A DNA stretch of 64,000 nucleotides, taken from assembly GCF_900105355.1 (NCBI RefSeq), contig NZ_FNSC01000001.1:1364001-1428000 (forward strand), in the 5' to 3' direction. The position numbers and the translations under genes are program-made. A model generated the notes under the pieces. The model did not search any database. It saw nothing but the letters and a program-made list of their open reading frames with translations, and was not told the DNA's origin. Below are positions 44,938-53,280 of the stretch, piece by piece; within the stretch, counting starts at the first letter, position 1, and each line of letters starts with the position of its first letter. Origin of the DNA: Pseudomonas anguilliseptica (GTDB lineage: Bacteria; Pseudomonadota; Gammaproteobacteria; Pseudomonadales; Pseudomonadaceae).

Positions 44938-45154
44938 GGTCGAGGTGGGTGGTCACCTTGGCGGCAAACTCGATGGGCATGGCCATGATCAGCTCACGCA
45001 ATTGCCCCGGCGGCATATGCGGCGCCAACAGCGCGGCCTTCTCCGCGCCCAGTTGCTGCACCAGCCCCAGCTTGACGCTCAACGGGGCCATGGCCTGGGA
45101 CGCCAACAGCAGGCGCAGGCCGACACTCAGGCTCGCGGGTTTGCGCATACGCAC
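44938..45154 (-). pseudogene. 5' fragment of an unknown gene cut by IS66
   Basis: The frame starts at ATG 45154 behind AGGTG and encodes about 72 residues (LSVGLRLLLASQAMAPLSVK, HMPPGQLRELIMAMP, then KVTTHLD) before running into IS66 sequence. Helical, no family recognised. It follows the FptX-like permease gene on the same strand after 143 bases with no visible gene, so it may have been part of the heme operon region. Confidence 0.5.
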
Positions 45155-45297
45155 CTCTATTCAATCCGGACGGGCCCGCAGGATTGCCCGCGCGCAGCAC
45201 AAAGGCAGCCATCTTTGATCCAGTTGAACGCCTGCCGGGCGAGCAGCGCCCGGCACAGGTGGGAATAGAGGAAACACCCCGGCGAAAAACCGGCGAT

Positions 45298-46554
45298 TTA
45301 TACCGCGCTGACCGCCGGCCGAGCGCCACGCCAGAAGTACAGCAGCACAATGGGCAGCGCCAGCAGCCCCAACACACCAGCACTGACAAACAGCGTGGCA
45401 AAGCCCAGCTGCTCGGCCAACCAGCCGCTGGTGGCACCCACCAGCCCGGCCAGCAGCAGCTGCACACTGGCCTGCAGGGTAAAGTCCGCGCCCTCATGCT
45501 CGGGCCGACACTGACGCATCATCACGGCGAACAGCGCCACCGTGGACATGCCATCGGCGGCCTGCTCAAACAACGCCACCAGATAGACCAGACCGATGCT
45601 GCCGCCGGGATTTACCAGCACAGCCATGGCCGCGATCCCGCACGCCTGCAACAGACCGAACAGCAGCAACGCGCGCAACGCGCCGATACGCGCATACAAC
45701 AGGCCGCCGAGAAACGCCCCGGCGATCCCGGCCAGGCTGCTGATCAGAGTCAGCTGACCCAGCTCGGCATTGCTCCAGCCCTGATCCACCAGCATCGGTT
45801 TGATCATCGGCGAACCCAGCGCATCACCCAGCTTGAAGCTCAGCAGCACCGCCAGCCAGAACAGCATGCCGGGCTGCAGCAGCAGGCCGCGGTAATGCCG
45901 CAGCAACAGCCCAGGCCCGGCCGGCTCCGCCTGCGCTGGCTGGAACGGCAGCTCACGCCGCTCGTTAAAGCGCCAGATCGGCAGCGTCATCAGCACCAGC
46001 AGCCCCGCTACCAGTGCCACACTCAGGTTCCAGCCCAGCGCATCCATCGCCAGCAGCAAACCACTGCCGCTGACCAGCATGCCGACCTTGTAACCGCCCA
46101 CCTGCAGACTGTTGCCCAGTCCGCGCCAGCGCTCGGGCAGCAAGCGTACGGCCAGGCCATCAGTGGCAATGTCCTGAGTCGAGGCTGCCAGATTGACCAG
46201 CAGTAACAGGCCAATCAGCAAGAAAAAATGACTGTCGAACAACCGCTCGGGACTCATCAGCGCCAGCGTCGCAATCACCGTAATGACGCCAAGCTGCAAC
46301 GGCAGAATCCAACCGCGGTGATGACCCAAGCGCGGCGAAGCCAGCCGATCCACCCAGGGCGCCCAGAGCACCTTGAGCAACCAGGGCAAGGCCAACAACT
46401 TGAGCAAGCCGATCAGCGCCAGATCAACGCCGTGCTGACGCAGCAACACCGGCAGCGAATGGGCCAACAGTCCCGAGGGCAAACCCTGGGCGCAATACAG
46501 CGAGGCCAGCAACACCACAGTGGTTCTGGAAGGGCGAGCAGCGGGCAATAACAT
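45298..46554 (-). CDS. MFS permease, FptX/RhtX-like, in heme locus
   Basis: A 418 aa major facilitator protein with about twelve membrane helices. QGLPSGLLAHSLPVLLRQHG and LLKLLALPWLLKVLWAPWVD at the start resemble the FptX/RhtX siderophore permeases and the related AmpG group. Its position after the heme oxygenase and DUF454 genes suggests a substrate linked to heme or iron, but that is inference; ferric siderophore or muropeptide cannot be excluded. Confidence 0.7.
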   Translation of the reverse strand: MLLPAARPSRTTVVLLASLYCAQGLPSGLLAHSLPVLLRQHGVDLALIGLLKLLALPWLLKVLWAPWVDRLASPRLGHHRGWILPLQLGVITVIATLALMSPERLFDSHFFLLIGLLLLVNLAASTQDIATDGLAVRLLPERWRGLGNSLQVGGYKVGMLVSGSGLLLAMDALGWNLSVALVAGLLVLMTLPIWRFNERRELPFQPAQAEPAGPGLLLRHYRGLLLQPGMLFWLAVLLSFKLGDALGSPMIKPMLVDQGWSNAELGQLTLISSLAGIAGAFLGGLLYARIGALRALLLFGLLQACGIAAMAVLVNPGGSIGLVYLVALFEQAADGMSTVALFAVMMRQCRPEHEGADFTLQASVQLLLAGLVGATSGWLAEQLGFATLFVSAGVLGLLALPIVLLYFWRGARPAVSAV

Positions 46555-46620
46555 GGCAGGCTCTCGGGAAAAGAGCGCAAGCCTAGGCCGACTTGCCGAC
46601 CCAGAGCAACGCCATTGCGT

Positions 46621-47019
46621 TTATTGATTGGGGGGCGTTTGCGTTTTTTCCGGACGTGACCAGATCCACAGCGCACCACAACCCATGCCCGTCGCAGCGA
46701 ACACCACCGAGGGCCAGTGGTTGACCGTCAGCAGCAGAATGCTCAATGCCAACAGCATGCTCAGGCTGGCCACCCACTTGGTGCGCCGGGCGATTAGGCC
46801 GCCATTCTGCCAATCCCGCAACAGCGGGCCAAACAGACGGTGGCTCTCCAGCCAAGCTGCCAGGCGCGGTGAGCTGCGCGACGCCGCCCAGGCCGCCAAC
46901 AGCACAAATTCGGTGGTAGGCAAACCGGGCAACAACACCCCGAGCATGGCCATGCCGATGCTCAGATAGGCGACCACCAGCCATAACCAGCGCTGCCAGG
47001 CGGGACGCTGGAGCAACAC
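46621..47019 (-). CDS. DUF454 (YbaN-like) inner membrane protein
   Basis: A 132 aa membrane protein with about three to four helices. WLVVAYLSIGMAMLGVLLPG, then LPTTEFVLLAAWAASRSSPR and WLESHRLFGPLLRDW, are the DUF454 signature. GTG 47019, one base after the heme oxygenase stop and behind TGAGG, gives the family length; the longer ORF overlaps hemO in another frame. DUF454 genes are often seen in heme loci; function unknown. Confidence 0.8.
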   Translation of the reverse strand: MLLQRPAWQRWLWLVVAYLSIGMAMLGVLLPGLPTTEFVLLAAWAASRSSPRLAAWLESHRLFGPLLRDWQNGGLIARRTKWVASLSMLLALSILLLTVNHWPSVVFAATGMGCGALWIWSRPEKTQTPPNQ

Positions 47020-47020
47020 C

Positions 47021-47614
47021 TCAGGCAAAGCAACGCTCCAGGTGGTCAGTGAAGCGATTGAAGGCAGCAATCGCTGCAGCCTCGGCCTGTCGCTCCTGCT
47101 CGGCATCCAGCTCGACACCATCCAGCACGGAGATAAACGACTTCCAACCCTGAGCACGACCGCCCTCCGGTTCGCCCAGATGCCGTGCGCCGAACGCCTC
47201 ACTCAATCCCAGTGCCGGCATGCGCTTGAGCAGAAAGGCGGCACCGAGCGTGGAACCTTCCGAAACGAACAACCAGGCCAGCGCTGCACCGACACCCATC
47301 TGCTGCGAACGGATGGTTTCATCCGTTTCGGGTACGGAACGGCCAAGATCAGCCAGATCCAACCTGGCCTGCTCAACACGGCAGCGCTGGGGCAGGTCGG
47401 CAATCAACTCGATCAGTTCGGGGTTGTTGTAGAGGTTCTCCAGATCACGCTGAAACAGGTACTGGGCGGCCACGAAACGGGCAAAACGCTCCGGGGTGGC
47501 GAACGGATCATGACTCTTCACCAGTGCATCCAGCCGGCTGTGCGGCTCATGGGTGATCTGATTGAAGCGCTGGGAACGCAGGGCGTGGCCGAGAGGCGAA
47601 TTTACCGCAGTCAT
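47021..47614 (-). CDS. hemO: Heme oxygenase (HemO/PigA-like)
   Basis: A 197 aa protein that would open the heme ring, releasing iron and biliverdin. ITHEPHSRLDALV near the N-terminus holds the likely proximal histidine, and WLFVSEGSTLGAAFLLKRM is the distal helix pattern of PigA/HemO enzymes. ATG 47614 (behind GAG) is preferred over ATG 47620. It follows hasF after 85 bases, linking heme import to heme breakdown. Confidence 0.85.
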   Translation of the reverse strand: MTAVNSPLGHALRSQRFNQITHEPHSRLDALVKSHDPFATPERFARFVAAQYLFQRDLENLYNNPELIELIADLPQRCRVEQARLDLADLGRSVPETDETIRSQQMGVGAALAWLFVSEGSTLGAAFLLKRMPALGLSEAFGARHLGEPEGGRAQGWKSFISVLDGVELDAEQERQAEAAAIAAFNRFTDHLERCFA

Positions 47615-47699
47615 ATGCATAGTCTCGAATGGTCTGAACAAAACGGACGACCATCGGGCCGTCACCATTAATAACGAATCAGCAGCCCGGATACCGTAA

Positions 47700-49067
47700 T
47701 CAACCCTGCGCCGGGGCAACTCGCGCCGCTACCGGCGAGCGCGAAAAATGCAGCGCAAGCTGCTGCAGGTCATGCTCCTCCAGTACTCCGGCAAGCTGAC
47801 GCAACTGCAGCCAGCTGCGCAGATAGGCATGCCGTGCTTCTGCCAGGTCACGGCGTGCGGTGTAGAAACCCTGCTCGGCATCCAGCACATCCAGGTTGAC
47901 CCGCTCGCCGCCAGACACGCTGCGCCGGGTTGCCTCAATCAGACTGCGCGATGACGTTACTGCCAGCTGATAGGCACGGATCTTGGCCTGGCTGCTGGCA
48001 CAGAGGTTGTACTGCCTGCGCAGCTCATTGAGCGTTGTTGCGCTCTGCGCATCCAGCTCATGGCTGGCCTGCTCCAACTGATAAGAAGCCTGGCGACGAC
48101 CGGCAGAGGTTGCACCGCCGGTAAACAGCGGCAGGTTGAGCTGAATGCCGATGCTGTCCGTGTCATAGCGCTGGTTGTAGGCGCTTTCCGAATCGGAACG
48201 GGTCAGACGGCTGCTGGCCACCAAGCTGAGCGTCGGCAAATGGCCGGCGCGTGCTCGCTCGACCTGCTGTTCGGCCACCGTCATGGCATGCCGCTGGGCC
48301 GCCAGTTCAGCGTTACCCGCCAGGGCCAGATCACGCCAAGCTTCGAACGAGCGCGGCTGCAGCGGCTCGATCTGCACGTGCTCGGCCAGTGGCTGCAGAT
48401 CGGCAAGCAACAGCGGCTCACCGACTATCGCCTGCAGCTCACGCAAGGCGGCGTCCAGGGCATCACTCACCTCAATCTCCTGAGCCAGGGCCAGATCATG
48501 ACGGGCCTGGGTTTCCAGCAGATCGGTGCGAGTTCCCTCACCCCCTTCGAACAGCCGCCGGTTCAGTTGCAGACGCTCGGCGAAGGCACTGCGCTGCGCC
48601 CGCGCCAGGGCGATACGCCCGCCCGCCAGCAAGGCCTCGCTATAGGCCAGGAACAGACGTACCAGCAACGCCTGACTGCGCGCGCGAAAACGCTGATCGG
48701 CCAGCAGAGCACGGGCTTCACCCTGGCGGTATTCAGCCCAGGCGGCGTAGTCGAACAGCGGCTGCTGCAGGCTGAGCACGGAGGCATAACCGCGATAATC
48801 GCGCTGACTGCTGATATCGCCAAACTGGCTTTGCTGGGTCACCTGCGACTCGTTGCGCGAGTTGCTGTAGCTGTAATTCAACTTCGGCAATAGCGCCGCA
48901 CGACCGAGGTTACGGTGCTCCTGGTCGGCCTGATGCTCCTTGATCGCCGCCTGGAACAGCGGGTCGTTACGCAGCGCCAGCGCATAGGCATCGGCCAGCT
49001 CCAGCGCCCGCAAAGGCAGGCTGAAACAGCACAGTAAGGCCAGCAGGGTGAATGCACGCAGCGGCAT
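47700..49067 (-). CDS. hasF: TolC-like outer membrane channel of type I secretion (HasF)
   Basis: A 455 aa outer membrane factor with a signal peptide (RAFTLLALLCCFSLPLRA) and two coiled-coil repeats; ALRNDPLFQAAIKEHQAD, GEGTRTDLLETQARHDLA and GERVNLDVLDAEQGFYTARR are the usual repeats. ATG 49067 has GGAGGAG five bases upstream and is preferred over GTG 49073. It abuts hasE. Confidence 0.9.
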   Translation of the reverse strand: MPLRAFTLLALLCCFSLPLRALELADAYALALRNDPLFQAAIKEHQADQEHRNLGRAALLPKLNYSYSNSRNESQVTQQSQFGDISSQRDYRGYASVLSLQQPLFDYAAWAEYRQGEARALLADQRFRARSQALLVRLFLAYSEALLAGGRIALARAQRSAFAERLQLNRRLFEGGEGTRTDLLETQARHDLALAQEIEVSDALDAALRELQAIVGEPLLLADLQPLAEHVQIEPLQPRSFEAWRDLALAGNAELAAQRHAMTVAEQQVERARAGHLPTLSLVASSRLTRSDSESAYNQRYDTDSIGIQLNLPLFTGGATSAGRRQASYQLEQASHELDAQSATTLNELRRQYNLCASSQAKIRAYQLAVTSSRSLIEATRRSVSGGERVNLDVLDAEQGFYTARRDLAEARHAYLRSWLQLRQLAGVLEEHDLQQLALHFSRSPVAARVAPAQG

Positions 49068-49069
49068 GC

Positions 49070-50415
49070 TCACTCCTCCACCATGGCCATGTGGCCACGA
49101 TCCAGCAGGGGTTTGAACAGGTAGTTCAACAACGAGCGCTCACCGGTACGGACAAAGGCTTCCACTGGCATGCCGGGGCGCAAGACCAGCCCATCAAGCT
49201 GTCGCGTGCCTTCATCACTGACACGAGCGCGTACTTGGTAATAGGGCTGCCCGGTTTGCTCATCGAGCAGCCGATCAGCCGATACCAGGCTGACCTCGCC
49301 AGTGACCCGCGGTGTGCTGCTCTGGTTGAACGCGACGAACATCAGCTCGACCTCCAGTCCCGGCTTGAGCTGGTCCACCAGGCTTACCGGGGCTCGCGCA
49401 TCAACCAGCAAGGGCCTGTCACGCGGGACGATCTCCATCAGTTGCTGGCCGGGGGCGATCACCCCTCCTTCGGTAAATACGCTTAAAGCCACAACAGTAC
49501 CGCTGGTCGGCGCACGAATTTGGCTGTTGGCCAGGTCGAACTCGGCGCTGCGCAGGCGCTGCCCGAGGTCTTCAGCCTGTAGACGCATATCGCTCAGTTG
49601 CTGTGCCACCTCCTTGCGGTATTCCTCCTGGCGCTGACTACGACGCAGGTTGAGCTCCAGTGTCTGACGCTGTAACTGGCCAATACTGCCAATGCCCTCG
49701 GCAATTGCACTGTTCAGCTGGGCGTAAAGGCGTTCCTGCTCCAGCAGCCGGTTGCGTGGAATGTAACCATCACGAGCCAGTTCGCGCAGGCTGTGCAACT
49801 GCTGTTGCAGGCTGGCGCTCTGCTCCTGCTGGTGGCTCAGCGCCTGGCGCAACCCCTGCAGCCGCGCTTCGGCCCCGGCGACGTTCTGCGCCAGGGCATC
49901 CAACTCCATGCGCAGCGCTTGGCGACGGCTGTCCAGCAGGTGTCGCTGCAGCGTCAGGGCCGCCTCCACCCCGGGCTCACTGCGACGGGCGAACACGTCT
50001 TCAGCAAAGGCTATCTGCTGCGCGCCCTCCTGCTCGGCAGTGAGCCGCGCTTCACTGGCGCGGGCCGCCACATATTGCGCCAGTAGGGACTGCTGCTGGG
50101 CATAGGCCAGCGTTGCGTCAACCTGCACCAGTAACTGGCCAGCCTGTACCTGCTCGCCATCGCGCACCAGAATGCGCTCGATTACCCCGCCGCCGGGGTG
50201 CTGCACCGCCTGGCGATTGCCGGCCACCACCAGCGAGCCGGACAACGCCACCCCTTTGTCCAGTGGGGCCAGAGCGGCCCAGACCAGAAAACCACCAAAC
50301 CCGAGCAACACCAGCCAGTGCCCGAGACGGGTGTGGCGACGCTCATCGAGATGACGAACCGACTCGGCCCCCCCTGGGAATGGGTTAGTGCACTGTGTAG
50401 AGCTATCTTGGCCAT
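49070..50415 (-). pseudogene. hasE: Type I secretion membrane fusion protein HasE, frameshifted at poly-G
   Basis: Adaptor linking HasD to HasF. ATG 50415 overlaps the hasD stop and reads MAKIALHSALTHSQGG, then a run of seven G (C7 at 50368-50374) shifts the frame. The continuing frame reads ESVRHLDERRHTRLGHWLVL, the membrane helix (LGFGGFLVWAALAPLDKG), lipoyl/coiled-coil parts and a normal C-terminus. With eight G the protein is 448 aa, the usual size. As written it would end soon after the run, or a restart within the membrane helix would be needed. Confidence 0.85.
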
Positions 50416-52190
50416 CAGCGTTGCGCCGTATCCAGTTGGTAGTTGAGACTGAAAGCCGTCACGGGCGCTCTAGCTACAGCAGTACGAGGGGTTGCCGCAG
50501 ATTTCTTGCTGAGCGGCATGTCCTGCAAAACCCTGGCTGCCGGGCCAAACGCCAGGGCGCGGCCACCGCGCAGAATCAGCAACTGATCAGCAACCTCCAA
50601 CAATGTGGGCTTGTGACTGACCAGCACCAGCGTGCGCTTGAGGCGTTTGAGCTGGGCGATGGCATCAAGCAGTGCCTGTTCACCCTCTTCATCCAGATTG
50701 GCATTGGGCTCATCCAGCACCACCAGCGCCGGCAGTCCATAGAGCGCGCGTGCCAGGCCAACGCGCTGCTTCTGCCCTCCGGAAAGGCCGGCACCACCCT
50801 CGCCTAGCACAGTGTCGTAGCCTTGCGGCAAGCGCAGGATCAATTCGTGCACGCCGGCCATACGCGCGGCGGCCACCACCTTTTCGGCGTCCACCTCGGC
50901 GAAACGCGCGATGTTCTCCGCCACGCTGCCGGCGAACAGCTGCACGTCCTGCGGCAGATAACCGATATGTGCGCCCAGCTGGGTGCGATCCCAACCCTGC
51001 AGATCCGCACCATCGAGCCGGACCTTGCCCAACTGCGGCACCCAGGCACCGACCAGCAAACGCGCCAGGCTGGACTTGCCCGAACCAGACGCCCCGACAA
51101 TCCCCAATGTGTCGCCCGCCGGCAGGGTAAAGCCCAGCCCGCTCAACACCGGCTGACGGCTACCCGGGGCACAGGCACTGATGCCGTCCACCGCGAGCTG
51201 ACCACGGGGCAGCGGCAAGGGCATGCCCACCGGCCGCTGTGGATGATTGCTGAGCAGCGCGCTGAGACGCTGGAACGCCAGGCGGGCCTCAGCCCAGTGT
51301 TTCCAGGCCCCGATCAGTTGATCCAGAGGAGCCAGCACCCGCCCCATCAGAATCGAGCCGGCGATCATCATGCCCGGACTGATCCGCTGCTCCAGCACCA
51401 GCCAGGCACCCAGCCCCAGCACCAACGACTGCAGCGCCACCCGGGCGATCTTGGCCGCCGCAGCGACCAGCGCCGTGCGTTCGCTGGCCTGCCCCTGCCG
51501 CCGCAGGAACTCACCGTGCCCGGCGAACCAGCGCTCGCGCAAAGCCCCAAGCATGCCCATGGACTCAATGACTTCGGCATTGCGCAACGTGCCGCTGGCC
51601 TGCTGGGCACAGCGGATAGATTGTCGGCTGGCTTCGGCCAGAGGCGCAGCAGACACCCGCTCATTCAGCCAGGCCAACGCCAGCAGCAGGATCGAGCCCG
51701 CCAGGGCGAACAGCCCCAACCAGGTGTCGAAGAGAAAGATCACCGCCAGGTAGATGGGAAACCAGGGCGCGTCGAACAGAGCGAACAATGACGGCCCGGT
51801 AACAAACTGGCGCAGCTGGGCAAGGTCGTTGAACGCCTGCCCGGTGGTCTGCTCACCACTCTTCAGGCTGGCCTCGAACGCCGCGTTGTAGACCCGCTGG
51901 TTGAGTTGCAGATCGAGTTGGCTGCCGATGCGAATCACCACCAGACTGCGGACGAACTCAAGCGATCCCATGAATACCAGCAACCCCAGCGTCATCAACG
52001 TGAGCATCAACAACGTCATACCGTTGCCGGAGGCCAGCACCCGATCGTAAACCTGCAGCATGTATAGCGCCGGGGCCAGCATCAGCAGATTCACCACGGC
52101 GGTGAATAGCCCTACGCTGCACAGGCTGGAGCGGAACAGAGCGAGCGCGGCAATGATTTCATTGCCCGGCCTGCGAGGTGGATGGCTCAT
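50415..52190 (-). CDS. hasD: Type I secretion ABC transporter/permease HasD
   Basis: A 591 aa exporter with six membrane helices (VNLLMLAPALYMLQVYDRVL is a family hallmark) and a C-terminal ATPase: Walker A GASGSGKSS, signature LSGGQKQR, Walker B VVLDEPNANLD and VSHKP. It would energise secretion of HasA. Upstream gap of 157 bases to hasA contains two hairpins. Confidence 0.93.
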   Translation of the reverse strand: MSHPPRRPGNEIIAALALFRSSLCSVGLFTAVVNLLMLAPALYMLQVYDRVLASGNGMTLLMLTLMTLGLLVFMGSLEFVRSLVVIRIGSQLDLQLNQRVYNAAFEASLKSGEQTTGQAFNDLAQLRQFVTGPSLFALFDAPWFPIYLAVIFLFDTWLGLFALAGSILLLALAWLNERVSAAPLAEASRQSIRCAQQASGTLRNAEVIESMGMLGALRERWFAGHGEFLRRQGQASERTALVAAAAKIARVALQSLVLGLGAWLVLEQRISPGMMIAGSILMGRVLAPLDQLIGAWKHWAEARLAFQRLSALLSNHPQRPVGMPLPLPRGQLAVDGISACAPGSRQPVLSGLGFTLPAGDTLGIVGASGSGKSSLARLLVGAWVPQLGKVRLDGADLQGWDRTQLGAHIGYLPQDVQLFAGSVAENIARFAEVDAEKVVAAARMAGVHELILRLPQGYDTVLGEGGAGLSGGQKQRVGLARALYGLPALVVLDEPNANLDEEGEQALLDAIAQLKRLKRTLVLVSHKPTLLEVADQLLILRGGRALAFGPAARVLQDMPLSKKSAATPRTAVARAPVTAFSLNYQLDTAQR

Positions 52191-52261
52191 TTACGACCTG
52201 CCTATGACTACCGCCTGGCGGCGGCGATTGACGCCCCCAGGGGCACCTTGCAAAATTTCTG

Positions 52262-52339
52262 ACCGTCACGACCCGGCCTGCAAGCAAAGGCCGTGACGGT
52301 GTTGTTGTGGAGCGGATGCAAGAGCGATCTTGCGTCCGC
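52262..52339. promoter_or_regulatory. Two hairpins between hasA and hasD
   Basis: ACCGTCACG...CGTGACGGT (52262-52300) and GCGGATGCAAGA GCGA TCTTGCGTCCGC (52312-52339, one G-T type mismatch), the latter followed by five T on the plus strand. On the minus transcript they lie just after hasA and probably hold back most transcripts, giving more HasA than exporter; the lack of a T run in that direction suggests a partial or mRNA-stabilising effect. Confidence 0.6.
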
Positions 52340-52347
52340 TTTTTGCA

Positions 52348-53157
52348 TCAAACGAACTGCAGATCGGCCAGGTCGAAGCTGGTCACCCCGGCAAGGGTGA
52401 TAGTGCCGTGACCATTGGTGTCGATGATGGTGTTGCCGGCCGACTCACTGACGCTGCCACCTGCGCTGCTAAAGGCGCTGTAGTCGGCATAGATCGCGTT
52501 GGACACCTGGATCTTCTCGCCGGCGGCATAGTCGCTGACGGTGTCATTGCCGAAACTGGTGGCACTGCCATACAGACCGAAATAGAAGGTGTCGACGCCA
52601 GTGCCGCCAGTCAGCACGTCGTTCTGGCTGTAACCCTGCAGGGTGTCGTTACCGGCACCGGCAACCAGGTTCAACTGGTTGCTGTTGAGGTAATCCAGAA
52701 GATGGCTGATGCCACCGCTGGCACTGTCCTGTGGTTTCATCAGGCCATAAACGATTTCATGCACGTCACCAGCGCGCCCTTCGCTCTTGGCCGAACTCAG
52801 GCCCAGGTTGCTGATGACGATGTCCGACTGGACGAAACTGCGCGGCGAAACGCCTTGCAGGCCGTGACCGAACTCCAGGGTGTTCAGGGTGCCGTAGAAG
52901 GTGTGGGACGGAGCGCTGAACAAGGTGTACTGCAGATCGCCACCAGCGATAAAACCTTGCAGGTCGGTATTACCCGAATTGAACACCGAACCCTCACCCT
53001 GGGCGTACTGACTGCCGCTGGTGGCAAAGGGGTTCCAGCTGTTGAAACCACCCCACTGACCGGAGCTGGCCGCGAAGCTGGACTGATAGTCGGCCAGATA
53101 ACCGGCAAAGCTCAGGTCCTTGCCCACTGCGCTGTTGAGCTGTATTGAAATTGCCAT
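52348..53157 (-). CDS. hasA: Hemophore HasA with RTX-like C-terminal extension
   Basis: A 269 aa secreted heme-binding protein. Residues 1-150 are HasA-like: FAGYLADYQSSFA, GGDLQYTLFSAPSHTFYG with the heme ligand Tyr77 and its partner His85, and EIVYGLM. No histidine is present at the H32 loop (GQWGG there), as in hemophores that use tyrosine alone. Residues 165-192 then carry GAGNDTLQG and LTGGTGVDTFYF, RTX-type calcium-binding repeats, followed by FGNDTVSDY and a C-terminal DLADLQFV export signal. Known HasA proteins are about 190-205 aa without RTX. AAGGAG supports ATG 53157. Confidence 0.9.
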   Translation of the reverse strand: MAISIQLNSAVGKDLSFAGYLADYQSSFAASSGQWGGFNSWNPFATSGSQYAQGEGSVFNSGNTDLQGFIAGGDLQYTLFSAPSHTFYGTLNTLEFGHGLQGVSPRSFVQSDIVISNLGLSSAKSEGRAGDVHEIVYGLMKPQDSASGGISHLLDYLNSNQLNLVAGAGNDTLQGYSQNDVLTGGTGVDTFYFGLYGSATSFGNDTVSDYAAGEKIQVSNAIYADYSAFSSAGGSVSESAGNTIIDTNGHGTITLAGVTSFDLADLQFV

Positions 53158-53280
53158 GTGTCGCACTCCTTGATGAGCTGAGTTATGCGCTACACGGAGT
53201 CCTTTCCACGTGGCGCCCAACGGCCGTCAGGCCGCATGTTGGAGAGCCCGTCCTGGGCTCCTCTGAAGACGTGATTGCCC

